Shown here one piece after another: positions 39,222 through 48,813 of a stretch of 64,000 nt of DNA (its first letter is position 1; each line of letters begins with the position of its first letter). A program made the translations under genes and the position numbers. Source of the DNA: Tridacna crocea (Eukaryota; Mollusca; Bivalvia; Cardiida; Cardiidae); contig OX031060.1 in assembly GCA_943736015.1 (NCBI GenBank), positions 2,500,001 to 2,564,000 on the forward strand, given 5' to 3'. The notes below the pieces were generated by a model. The model was not told the DNA's origin and did not search any database. It was given only the letters and a program-made list of their open reading frames with translations.

Positions 39222-39450
39222 CAAAAAAGGGGCATTCTGACATTTGCGTAAAGTGTCATCTCGGATCAGCCTGTGCAGTCCGCAAAGGCTAATCCGAGAC
39301 GACACTTTCCGTTTTCATAAAATTTTCTCTTTCGTACAAGTCTACTGCAGTACAAAATCGAATTTAGTCGTAAAGTGTGGTCTCGGATCAGTCTGCGCGG
39401 ACAGCGCAGGCTGATCCGAGACGACACTTTACGCAAATGTCCGAGTGCCG
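39222..39450. repeat. Double hairpin, TCTCGGATCAGCCTG family
   Basis: Two stems sit side by side: AAAGTGTCATCTCGGATCAG with its complement (39248-39310) and AAAGTGTGGTCTCGGATCAG with its complement (39372-39434). Both are enclosed by GACATTTGCGTAAAG and CTTTACGCAAATGTC. Confidence 0.8.
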
Positions 39451-39589
39451 CTTTTCGTGTGTTGCAGGTCATATGCTGTTATCTCTTATCACGGCATATT
39501 TCATAAATGTGTCCCCATGCTACGAAATGTGGGACGTTCTGATGATATAAATGAGGAACTGTATGCTCTTTGGAAAGGGGGCTTAATAC

Positions 39590-39812
39590 ATCTCCGTGAT
39601 AGTTTAAACATAGTTTTTACATCGATTGAGAAACAAGTTCTTACAACTTATACTAATCTCTCTCGATTCTGCTTCCTGGGAAGTACACCAGTACTCGCGC
39701 CGAATGTGTGGGCCAATGAAAAATCCCAAAGTTGACACCCGCTCCTAGGTATCGAACTCAGGACCCTTAGGTTATGAAGCCGACGCTCTACCTCACGACC
39801 ACGGACACCACG
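39590..39812 (-). mobile_element. SINE-2, tRNA-derived, antisense
   Basis: The reverse complement starts GGTGTCCGTGGTCGTGAGGT (box A region GTGAGGTAGAGCG) with box B GAGTTCGATACC. It continues CATTGGCCCACACATTCGGC, GTACTGGTGTACTTCC and ACTTGTTTCTCAATCGATG. Tail-only copies are at 45330 and 47345. Confidence 0.75.
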
Positions 39813-39817
39813 ATGGA

Positions 39818-40371
39818 CATTATCTCCCTCTAGATGGCATTCTATAAATACTTATCCATCTAATTTGGGTATCCTGGGTACAGAACCGAACCATTTTCCT
39901 ACGACAACCGTTACTTTGAATTTAAAACTAAAGTAAAGGTTTACTCATTATTACGCTACCTCGTGCAAATCACTCAGCTATGATCAGCAGTTTAGAGAAA
40001 TCTTAGTCCGTATTTACCAACCATTCTTCAGAATATTTTTAGTCTTATCCTTCAGAATTTTGTCAATGTGAAAGTAACAAAACTTCTGATTGGCTAAACC
40101 AAATGGTTTAGCCAATCAGAAGTTCTGTTACTTTCACAGTCAGAAAATTTTGAAGAATAAGACAAAGAAAATTCTTAAGAATGGTTAGTGAATCGTGAAT
40201 ACGGACCCTGGACCTAAAGCTGGTCTCAAATTCCCCCAAATGTATTGATAAAAGCTATTTTCAACATGGCTACTTTATAGAGCGTAATATTACAGTCTGC
40301 ACGCTTTCGGGGCTAGTGATGCGTCATATAAGACAGGTCGAACTTCGAAGAATATGACATGCGCAGACAAC
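39818..40371 (+). repeat. Dispersed repeat R375, copy B, with a family 7 insertion
   Basis: It aligns with copy A up to GATCAGCAGTTTAGAGAAAT and resumes at CCTAAAGCTGGTCTCAAAT. The gap is filled by the hairpin at 40004-40208. Confidence 0.8.
40004..40208. mobile_element. Hairpin MITE family 7, copy 2, nested in R375
   Basis: The ends GTCCGTATTTACCAACCATT and GTTAGTGAATCGTGAATACGG are inverted. The central palindrome GCTAAACCAAATGGTTTAGC is perfect. Confidence 0.85.
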
Positions 40372-40391
40372 GATGCAATGGATTATACCGA

Positions 40392-41080
40392 GCCCCGGTA
40401 GTTAAGTCGGCAGCGGGCAGGACTTGAGGCCACGGGGTCCAGGGTTCGACCCCTGGCTCGGCCAATTTCCTTCCCGAGGATTGGTGATAGTCACTGCGAC
40501 AAGATTCAGTCCTCTCCCGCCGCTGACCATTGTTTCAAGGATGGACATGTGGGAAAGCAGCATCCCTTTACCTTATCTACCTTACCCTATCTCTTTCATT
40601 ACCTTATCTTTTCCCTTTTTCTTCCTGTACTTATCAGTCTAACTCATTTAATGTTTTTTTCTGCAAATAAAATATGTTTAATTCATTACCAAACGACAAA
40701 ATTTTAGGCTTGGCCAAATCGAAAGCATTTGCAGACGACAATATAAAGGTGACTGAAAATTTGAAATTTGTCTTGTGAAGGGTAGAAAAATTGTGGGAAA
40801 AGGAGAAAATGCTGGTTACCAGCATTTTCTCCTTTTCCCACAATGTTTTCTAAAGGCTTCTTTCTCAGGGTCGTCAAAAGTAGGGATTGTGTGGTAATGG
40901 ATTAAACTATAGCAGCCAGTGGCTTGTAAAAAAAAAAAAAGAAAAAAAAAAAAAAAAATGTGCGAAGTACTGGTATAAAAGAAACTCCAGGAACGCATGG
41001 ATAGGTGCACTGGTCCCCGCGATATAACTGAAATAATGTTGAAAACGGTGTTAAACACCATACAAATATACAGCAACCAA
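40392..41080 (+). mobile_element. SINE-1, full length but interrupted
   Basis: The head (CCCCGGTAGTTAAGTCGG, box B GGTTCGACCCCTGG) and body reach GTGGGAAAGCAG at 40562. The body resumes at GCAGCCAGTGGCTTG (40915), then an A-rich run, then ATAGGTGCACTGG and GTTGAAAACGGTGTTAAACA. The 350 bp between them contains a CT-rich stretch and a pB-1 MITE. Confidence 0.75.
40678..40905 (-). mobile_element. pB-1 MITE (minus), inside SINE-1
   Basis: It has TTAA at both ends, TTCATTACCAAACGACAAA on the left and GTGTGGTAATGGA on the right, and a core hairpin lacking one C in one arm. Confidence 0.85.
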
Positions 41081-41589
41081 CCATAATGCATTATAGTCGT
41101 CATAATCATTATAAGTATTGATCCATTAAGTCCATTTTGTCTAACAACCGACATCTTGGCGAGCCAAGGTTACGATCACTATGTGGATCTTACCTTGGCT
41201 GATTGAGCCCGATTTCGAGATTCCTGCAATGCGCCCTCTATTGGATGCTGGTTATTACCCCCCTTTATATCATATATCTAAAAGCCAATGAAATATCGTT
41301 TTACAAACAGCTTATGAATACACATGGAGCGATAAGCAGACATCCACGTGGGCATTCCATGTTTACCTTCTATTCGAAAGGTAACAACCTTATTCTATTT
41401 TTATCAAAGATGAAATGCTTCGAGAGATTTTATTCGATGCAGTTAGAGCTGGCTGCATCCAATGAAAAAGCGTATCAGGGGAAGGTAAAAATCAAGCTCG
41501 ATCTGACAAGGGTAGAGTAGCATAGTGAATCGTCAGCCTTGGCTTGCGAAGATGAACAATCGACTGAATCCTGAGCTTAAAAAGTTTCG

Positions 41590-41932
41590 AGTTGTCTGCA
41601 CATGTCATATTCTTCGAAGATTCAACCTGTCTGCTATGACGCATCACTCTTCCCAATTTTTGGGCGATTGTAGTAATACGCGCTATACAGTAGCAATAGA
41701 GAAAATGGCTTTTATGAGGAGAAATTGGACCTATTTTAGCTCCAGATTTCTTTAAACTGCGGCTCATAGCTGAATGAATCCCACCAGATAGCCATTTATT
41801 GAATAAACGTTTATTTTAGTTTGAAATTCAAAGTAAAGGTTGTCGCATAGAAAAGTAGTCCGGTTCTTTACCCAGGATGCCCAAATTAGACAGATGTGTA
41901 TTTGCAGAATGCCATCTAGCGGGAGATAATAC
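41590..41932 (-). repeat. Dispersed repeat R375, copy C
   Basis: The reverse complement matches copy A: ATCTCCCGCTAGATGGCATT, GGTAAAGAACCGGACTAC and CTTCGAAGAATATGACATG. Confidence 0.8.
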
Positions 41933-42065
41933 ACTTTTTTGCAGATGCATTAGGCACCCTTTTCACAGAGCTTGGCTCAGATCATGACTAAGGTTTTATA
42001 GCGTGAAAAATGGAGAACTTTCTTTTTCAATCATTGTAAGAACTTTTACATAAACTATACATTTC

Positions 42066-42290
42066 ACTTTTAACTTTTGCCACACAATCGCAAGAACGAC
42101 CGTTGTAAAGAATTCTCGCGAGAATATTGTGGGGGAAAAGGAGATATTGCTGGCAACTAGCATTTTCCCACCTTCTCAGACTTTTTCTGTTATGTGAAGG
42201 ACAAATTCCATGTTTGTAGCTACTTTTAATTTCTGGCCTGCAAATGGCTCCAATTTGAAAGTCCAAAATTATGTAATCTGGTAGAGACGA
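42066..42290 (+). repeat. Decayed pB-1 MITE
   Basis: It has TTAACTTTTGCCACACAATC on the left and a worn hairpin (GAATATTGTGGGGGAAAAGG). It ends AATCTGGTAGAGACG. Confidence 0.55.
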
Positions 42291-42520
42291 AATTCTTTAC
42301 CAAACGACAAAATTTTAGACAAGTCCAAATTGAAAGCATTTGCAGACAACAAAATAAAAGTGACTGAAAAACTGAAATTAATTTTGGGATGGGGTAGAAA
42401 ACATTGTGGGAAAAAGAGAAAATGCTGGTAACCAGCATTTTCTCCTTTTCCCACAATGATTTCATAAGGCTTCTTTCTCAGGGTTATTGAAAGTCGTGAT
42501 TGTGTCGTAAACAGATAAGA
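42291..42520 (-). mobile_element. pB-1 MITE (minus), worn ends
   Basis: ATTCTTTACCAAACGACAAA opens the element. The core hairpin is nearly intact, and GATTGTGTCGTAAACAGATAA closes it. Confidence 0.75.
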
Positions 42521-42602
42521 CGACACAGTATAAGTAGAAGATCAAGGTAGGCATGGACGATATAGCTGGGGCAAAAACATGACTGATTGTTTAGATTAGT
42601 TG

Positions 42603-42790
42603 GATTGTACTGTACCCCGCTTTCAACATTATTTCAATTACACCACAGCGACAGTTCACTAGATTACGTATTTCATAGGTTTCAACAAGTGCTACACGTG
42701 GGCCATGATGTGTCTTGCCCGAGGAAACTCCAAAGAACATCCACGTGTCTTAGATAAGGATCAAGCCAGGGAAATCTGATTTCCTTGTCG
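42603..42790 (-). repeat. SINE-like remnant
   Basis: CCCGCTTTCAACATTATTTC is the complement of a SINE-1-type tail. The remaining sequence does not clearly match other copies here. Confidence 0.4.
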
Positions 42791-42799
42791 GTGTAATGC

Positions 42800-43030
42800 A
42801 GGGAAATTACCCTCCCTACAAAATGACCCACGGGTCATTTCACTACGTAGAGGAATTACCCCGGTCATTATTCTACGTGGAGAAATGACGCCCAGAGGGT
42901 TGTTTCTCTACGTGGAATAATGCCCCGGGTCATTTCTTTATGTAGTGAAATGACCCATGGGTCATTTGTCTACGTTGTGAAATGACCCATGGGTCATTTG
43001 TAGGGGAGGGTCATTTCTCTGCATTACACC
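42800..43030. mobile_element. Short-unit palindrome array, AATGACCCATGGGTCATT, with terminal repeats
   Basis: The ends GGTGTAATGCAGGGAAAT and ATTTCTCTGCATTACACC are inverted. The interior alternates CTACGTAGAG- or CTACGTGGA-type palindromes with GACCCATGGGTC, GACCCACGGGTC and CCCCGGGTC blocks. A second copy is at 49995-50222. Confidence 0.8.
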
Positions 43031-43497
43031 GTCCGTCTTTATCATGGAGCCGCACAGGAACCGGCTTTATGACTGCAGTGCATATTGTTGAGAGTGTACT
43101 CAATACCATAAAACTAAATGCAAGAATTTGGAATATAATGTAGAGCCATGCTCCGGTAAAAGGGGGCTTGAAACATCTTCTATATACACGATACCAAACA
43201 AGGTATCACATGATCACTGATCCGTAAGGTCCATTTTGTCAAATAATACGAGGTAGAGAGATCCTTGTACTTGCAGAAAATTGACCAATAACAAAAGGTT
43301 TCGGCTGATTGCTCAGTCTGACCTGGACTGATTTTTTGTAGATGCATTAATAACCTTTTTCATAGAACATTGCTCAATAATACAAGTGTCGGACATGCCG
43401 AGATTTCACCGGCCATGAATAGGGTTTGTTATCTAAAACTTCGCGAGCTTGAATCACGCTTTGACCCTCAGTCTTTTCCATGATATATAAAAGTCAT

Positions 43498-44338
43498 TAT
43501 TATACTGCAAAGAAATTTCTCGTGATCTGATTGGTTAACATGGCGGGAACATATATATCATGTACACTGACAAAAAACCATGTAAAGCCAGTTTCCCTTT
43601 TGAGTGCCCCGTGAACATCACTACACGTGCAACACAACATCCAAAATGGCGGCGTCAATCGATCACCGGACTACACATTTATGCACCAAACTGCACGTTT
43701 TTGTAACGTCAGTTTCCACTGACGTCAGTTTTCATTGAATTGGGGCACTCAGAAGGGAATTTCGTGAGACTATAAAACAGGAAAATTTCTCTTAATACGC
43801 TTTGAAAAGGTATAACTTTGCAGTATAATAAATTCGTTGTACGTTCAGGTGGCAGGGGACTTGGAAACTTGTACACGGCTGTGGTTAATCGTGTCGCCCC
43901 GAGCCGAAGGCGAATTGGCAACATGATTTGATACAGCCGTGAACAAGTTTCCAAGTCCCCTGCCACCTGAACGTACAACGAATTTATTATACTGCAAAAT
44001 TCTACCCTTTCAAAGCGCGTTAAACGAAATTTTCCTGTATTTTAATCTCACGAATCGGATATGCTGACAAAATAGAAATTCCCTTCTGAGTGCCCATATT
44101 CAATCAAAGATGACGTTACTTGAAACTGACGCCTGTAAAGCGTGCAATTTGGTGTATAAATGTGCAGTCTGGTGATCGATCGACACCGCCATTTTGGATG
44201 GTGTGTTGCACGTGTATTTATGTTTACGGGGCACTCAAAGGAAAACTGGCTTTACGTGGTTTTTGCCAGGGAACATGATATGTGTTCCTGGCATGTTAAC
44301 CAATCAGATCACGAGAAATTTCTTTGCAGTATAATAAA
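43498..44338. mobile_element. 840-bp palindrome (foldback element)
   Basis: Arms of about 410 bp run from TTATTATACTGCAAAGAAAT to its complement at 44318-44338. The central part (43818-43998) is a second inverted repeat bounded by TTTGCAGTATAATAAATTCG and its complement, so the same terminal word appears at inner and outer ends in opposite sense. No open frame spans it. Confidence 0.85.
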
Positions 44339-44439
44339 ATAAACAACACATCGAATGCTCAGGACTTTGATTTAGATAAAGGAATATAGCCCTTGATAAG
44401 CGAATCACGACATGAAATGTCAGTTGGATGAAAATGTTA

Positions 44440-44560
44440 GGTTGAAACCCTTGAAGTATAGTGATCGACTTACAGAGCTTTTGCGGACAGTCCAGATCAA
44501 GATCAGAGAGCACAGAATGTGCTATGAAATCTCTGATCTTGGATCTGCCATATCCTCAAG
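44440..44560 (-). repeat. Hairpin family 4, diverged copy
   Basis: GCGGACAGTCCAGATCAAGA and GATCTTGGATCTGCCATATCC flank a worn centre, GATCAGAGAGCACAGAATGT. Confidence 0.6.
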
Positions 44561-44664
44561 TATTTGAGGTATTGTGGCCAGAAACAACTTTGAAATTTCA
44601 GTATTTCTGGACGTCCGAACGACTTAAAATATTCATATGATTTGTTGAGCACTGCAAAGGTTAC

Positions 44665-44850
44665 ACCTTTACCAGTTTATCTGCGGCTGAAATCATACCC
44701 CCGAGGAAGAAGTTCTTGAAAAAACATTGTGTGAAAATGAGAAAATGCTGGTTACCAGCATTTTCTCATATTCACGCATTGTTTTTAACCCTTTCAAAGT
44801 CAAAGTCAATCTCTCTCAATTTAGTCACATTTAATTTCTAGTGTATAAAT
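44665..44850 (+). repeat. Decayed pB-1 MITE
   Basis: ACACCTTTACCAG on the left and GAGAAAATGCTGGTTACCAG in the hairpin are preserved. The right end is lost at the next copy. Confidence 0.6.
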
Positions 44851-44851
44851 G

Positions 44852-45081
44852 CTCTAACCCATTACCAAACAATCCCTGGTTTTTACGACCCTGAGGAAGA
44901 AGTATTCTAAAAACATTGAGGGAAAAGGAGAATATGCTGGTAATCAGCCTTTTCTCCTTTTCCCACAATATTTTCTACTCTTCCAAAGTCTAATTTCAAT
45001 CATTGAGTCGCGTTTTTTTTTTGTCGTCTGCAAATGCTTTCAAATTGAACAAGTCTAAAATTTTGTCGTTTAGTAAAGGGT
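44852..45081 (+). mobile_element. pB-1 MITE (plus)
   Basis: CTAACCCATTACCAAACAAT opens the element. The hairpin is clear with a few mismatches, and GTCGTTTAGTAAAGGGTCA closes it. Confidence 0.8.
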
Positions 45082-45329
45082 CAGCTCTGTTTGCATTGTC
45101 ATCAACGTTTTTGATGTAGATATGATACAGGTCGATATCATGACATGTAATGTCTCGAATATTTGGTAGAATATGAAGTAATCGCATAAACGAAACTGAA
45201 CCCAATTCTTGCATTAAAAGGAGGACGAAAAATAATGTGGACCTATCATTTTGAAAACTTCCTAATTTTAAGCTATTTTGAAAGTGGTCTTAGATTGTTA
45301 AACGATTTTAGTTGGAGCGGATGTAACTT

Positions 45330-45450
45330 TGCGATTGTTCATTGGCCCACACGTTTAGCTTCAGTACTGGTGTAGTTCTGGGAAGCAGAACTGAGATAGA
45401 TTAGTCCAGATTAGTATAACTTGTATGAACTTGTTTCTCAATCAGAAATA
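45330..45450 (+). repeat. SINE-2, body and tail only
   Basis: It reads TTCATTGGCCCACACG, GTACTGGTGTAGTTC and GAACTTGTTTCTCAATCAGA, matching the reverse complement of 39590-39812. Confidence 0.65.
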
Positions 45451-45711
45451 AATTTTATGTTCTTACCAATCTAAGCTTTTACGTTTCGGTCTCAGAGGTT
45501 ATGAGCTTTATTCTAACCAGAGACATTGTTATTTTGTGGGAGTTTCCTTGGGCAAGACAATTCAGAACCCCGGCCTAGTACAGGTAAAACCTAAGGAACA
45601 CGTGAATAAGTGAGCTGTCGCTGTGGCATGTGTGTAATTACGATTATAGGAAGTGTAATGAGAAACAATAAAGTCAGCTTTTCTTTCAATAATTCAAACA
45701 GGAAACGAATC

Positions 45712-45938
45712 TTATCATTTTACCAAACGACAAATTTTAGTCTAGTCCAAATTGGAAGCATTTACAGACGACAAAATAAATATAGCTCAAATTATGTGTT
45801 TGTTTGTGTCTTTGATAAGGTAGAAAACATTGTGGGAAAAGGAGAAAATGCTGGTTACCAGCATTTTCTCCATTTCCCACAATGTTTTCAAAAGGTTTCT
45901 TTTACAGGGGTGTTAAAAGTCGGAAATGTGTGGTAAAG
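45712..45938 (-). mobile_element. pB-1 MITE (minus), worn ends
   Basis: ATCATTTTACCAAACGACAA opens the element. The core hairpin is near-perfect around CTGGTTACCAG, and GTGTGGTAAAGTTTTA closes it. Confidence 0.8.
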
Positions 45939-45974
45939 TTTTATATGACCTATAACACGTGTCTAGACCTAGTG

Positions 45975-46200
45975 CAGAGGCCGATAATTCGCTCGGTCAT
46001 CCACACAGCTTGTAGTCTCGTCGTCAGTTCGACTCTAATCTCGATGAAGTTCTTTTTGAAGACTGGTGATTGTCATTATGACACGATCTCTTCTTCTTTC
46101 ACAGCTAAGCGCTGCTTTGACATGCTTTTGTCGGGAAAGCAGCCACCGGCTTGAAGAAAAAATAAAGGGTTGTACGAAGTACTGATAAGATTAATTCCTG
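45975..46200 (+). repeat. SINE-1, diverged head and part of body
   Basis: Box B CAGTTCGACTC, GGTGATTGTCATTATGACA and GGGAAAGCAGCCACCGGC are recognisable, followed by GTACGAAGTACTG. Confidence 0.55.
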
Positions 46201-46499
46201 CAACGTTTCCCTCTCAAGTTTGTTGGTAAACCTCTTACATTCGCTAAAAAAAGTTTCAAGATGACAGTATAAGATCACGCACAGACATATTTCCTCCACA
46301 ATACTGATACATACAACAGAATGTATTTTTCTGTTAAAAAGTTGAGAAACTCGACGGTTGCATTCAGTAGAAGTGTACAATTCATTGTAAATAACGGGAC
46401 GTGGTCTTTGTACATTCAGGAAAAATTCAGATATGGTCTTTCTTTGTATCAAGGAATTTCGTCTAATTTTATCAGACCAGATATGGTGTTTTTGCATTG

Positions 46500-46640
46500 G
46501 AAAACTTCGGCTATAATTTCATGAGACCAGATATAGCTTTTCTGCATTCATGAACTTCGTCTTATTTTATTAGACCAGGTATGGTCTTTTTGCATTCATG
46601 AACTTTGTCTAATTTTATTAGACCAGATATGATATCATTA
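46500..46640 (+). repeat. Short tandem repeat, period about 71 bp
   Basis: The words GAACTTCGTCTTATTTTATT and AGACCAGATATGGTCTTTTT recur two to three times with changes. Confidence 0.6.
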
Positions 46641-47084
46641 TACATACTTGAATGCAGTCAGACATAGTCAACATATCTAATTGATCACGTGACCTCCCCA
46701 GACGCCTTTGCAATAACTACAAGGGCTAAAATCAATAGATACAAAAATCAAGTTTGGTAAACTAACCAAGGAAACACAAATAGAAAATTTACTTTCGCTT
46801 CTGTTTTCGTTTTTCTAGTCATTAAATGTTTTACCAAGTCTGGAATTACTCTAGATATTTTCCTTAAATTGGTTAGATGATTAAAAACCTGGACACCCAG
46901 AAATGCAAAGTTGCGAAATTTCAAAATTAATCTTTCAATTGCGTCATACCTTCCTGTTGTAAATTATAAGAGGGCAACATACCGATAACAGGATGAGATT
47001 GATAGCACGATACTGAAACGTGGGATTTCGAGTTGACTAATTGTCATGACGGCTCTAATGGGACACCGTACAAAGAGGAGCGTT

Positions 47085-47312
47085 TAACAAAGTACTGTCA
47101 GATAGGAAGAGGCCTTATTCAGCATTTTAACTGTCCGAAGGAGAAGGCTTTTGGAAACCATTGTGGGAAAAGAAGACAATGCTGGTGACCAGCATTTTCT
47201 TCTTTTTCCCACAATGTTTTCTAGCCATCCAAAAGTGAATCTCTAAAGGTGAGTCACATTATTTGTCGTCTAAAAAAGCTTTCGGTTTAAGCATGTGTAA
47301 AATTCTGTTGCG
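47085..47312 (+). repeat. pB-1 MITE (plus), worn ends
   Basis: The stem CATTGTGGGAAAAGAAGACA pairs around CTGGTGACCAGCA. GTCACATTATTTGTCGTCTA survives in the right arm. Confidence 0.65.
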
Positions 47313-47344
47313 TCGGCCTCTTATATATAAACAAAAAGGTACCG

Positions 47345-47500
47345 ATTTGGAGACCCGGGAGTGGGTGTCAACTGTGGAATTTTTCATTGGCCGACACATT
47401 TGGCGGGAGTACTGGTGTAGTTCCCTGGAAGCAGAATAGAGAGACAGATTGGTACAAATTGTAAAAACTTGTTTCTCAATCGATGTAAAATAAATTATTT
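47345..47500 (+). repeat. SINE-2, body and tail
   Basis: It reads GGAGTGGGTGTCAACTGTGG, GGCGGGAGTACTGGTG and ACTTGTTTCTCAATCGATG, followed by TAAAATAAAT. Confidence 0.7.
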
Positions 47501-47774
47501 AAACTAGAATTACATGTTTTCATATATTTGTCAATTTTTGGAATACCTTTTCCTTCTCTTTTTCTTGTTTGGTTGATTTTGTTTGTTTTATTGCGTCTGT
47601 TCCGCATTTAATGATATATGTAATTGACCATCGGAGGAACCTAGTGGTTCAAGTCAAAGAATAAAATTATCAAAGTGAAACTGAGTAAAATTACAACCAC
47701 TCGAACTGCATTATGAACAGATAACCTTCGAATTTTGCTAAATCAAGATGTCCCCAAACTTTTTAACTACAGCT

Positions 47775-47930
47775 GTCAAGGCCCTTAACTACGTTTCTCC
47801 AGTGGAACACTTTCGTCTTGAAAAAGACAGTGTTTCAAACTATTCTGATAAAAGGAGGAATTGCTTGTAACGAGCTATTCCTCCTTTTGTCACAATGATT
47901 TTAGAGGTACTTATAGATCAAAATTAAACC
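47775..47930. repeat. Decayed pB-type MITE, GAGC core
   Basis: GGAGGAATTGCTTGTAACGA pairs with GAGCTATTCCTCC. The outer parts are worn. Confidence 0.5.
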
Positions 47931-48044
47931 TAAGATGATACGAGTAAGTTGAAATTTGCTTTTACTACAAATGTTGGGTGAGGAGGTTACATGTTGATCA
48001 AATTCGACAAAAAAAGTCAAAAGAAGCAATGAAGATTCATAGAA

Positions 48045-48600
48045 AATAATCAACTGGTCGTGTATGATATTAAAAATCTATCATTAGTATGGGCTATGGT
48101 ACGGTTGAAAAAACGAGTCTGAAGGCCGAATATTTTAATTGCATCGAACATCATTCGAGTGACAGTTTTTTCTTATTTCACATACCACCAGTTGATTATC
48201 CAATTTACTATATTCCTAATTCACCCCTTTTATTCTTATAAGTATCAAGAATGGTACTATATGACCAGAATAGGAGAAAAAGGTTTCTGCGACCATTCTA
48301 AAACTACATCTTCACTACTGATGATACCATCATCATCATTACTAGTGATCTCATTGTAAAATCCCAGTAATTTACTGATAGGAATATATAGAGGATATTT
48401 GTTTTTTTCCGTGTAAAATCGAAATTTATTTCATCGAGTGGACACCATCGGTAATATTTTCACGAGTGGCACAGCCACGAATGAAAATATTACCTATGGT
48501 GTTCGGTATTTTCACTGGTGGTACCAGTGTAAGATCGAAAAATATTTTCCCTGCTATTTCTCGATATCCTACCGGAAAGCATGAAATAAGATAAAGGTCT
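48045..48600 (+). mobile_element. Element 8, copy with central CGGTAATATTTTC hairpin
   Basis: It aligns, in inverted order, with 56830-57575: ATGATATTAAAAATCTATCA, AAAAAACGAGTC, CTACTGATGATACC, ATATAGAGGATATTTGTTTT and ATCGAAATTTATTTCATCGA. The hairpin GACACCATCGGTAATATTTT folds around GTGGCACAGCCAC. It lies just upstream of gene 2. Confidence 0.7.
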
Positions 48601-48780
48601 ATTCAACATGACAGGATTTTTTGATTTTCTTATCTTAATCGATTTTGTCTTTTTTTTTTAAATATCCAGACAGGGAAAATTGGTTAAAGGGAACAAGGAA
48701 GTTATTTTGACCGATAAAAACCCTAAGATATCACCTGCCAGAGATAAAGCACCTAACCCATACCCGAAGAACAGCCAAAC

Positions 48781-48813
48781 ATGGCCGCCGCCACCAACGT
48801 TTTGCGATTTAAA
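48781..48813 (+). CDS. Gene 2, candidate first coding exon (11 codons, phase 0)
   Basis: ATG in the context AAACATGGCC opens MAAATNVLRFK; the donor is AAA|gtatgt. Phase and peptide character fit the hydrophobic start of the next exon. It is only 33 nt, so chance cannot be excluded. Confidence 0.4.

Noticed and set aside
40393-40465. Possible tRNA gene
   Set aside because: It is the head of SINE-1; the downstream body matches 6646-6905.
41203-41520. 105-codon open frame on the plus strand
   Set aside because: No family resemblance, no splice support, and it is bordered by repeats.
42800-43030. CRISPR-like array
   Set aside because: The repeats are palindromic and alternate in orientation, with no uniform unique spacers, in a eukaryotic genome.
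43647-43680. ATGGCGGCGTCAATCG as a possible gene start
   Set aside because: It lies in one arm of the 840-bp palindrome and is mirrored in the other arm; no donor or downstream exon follows.
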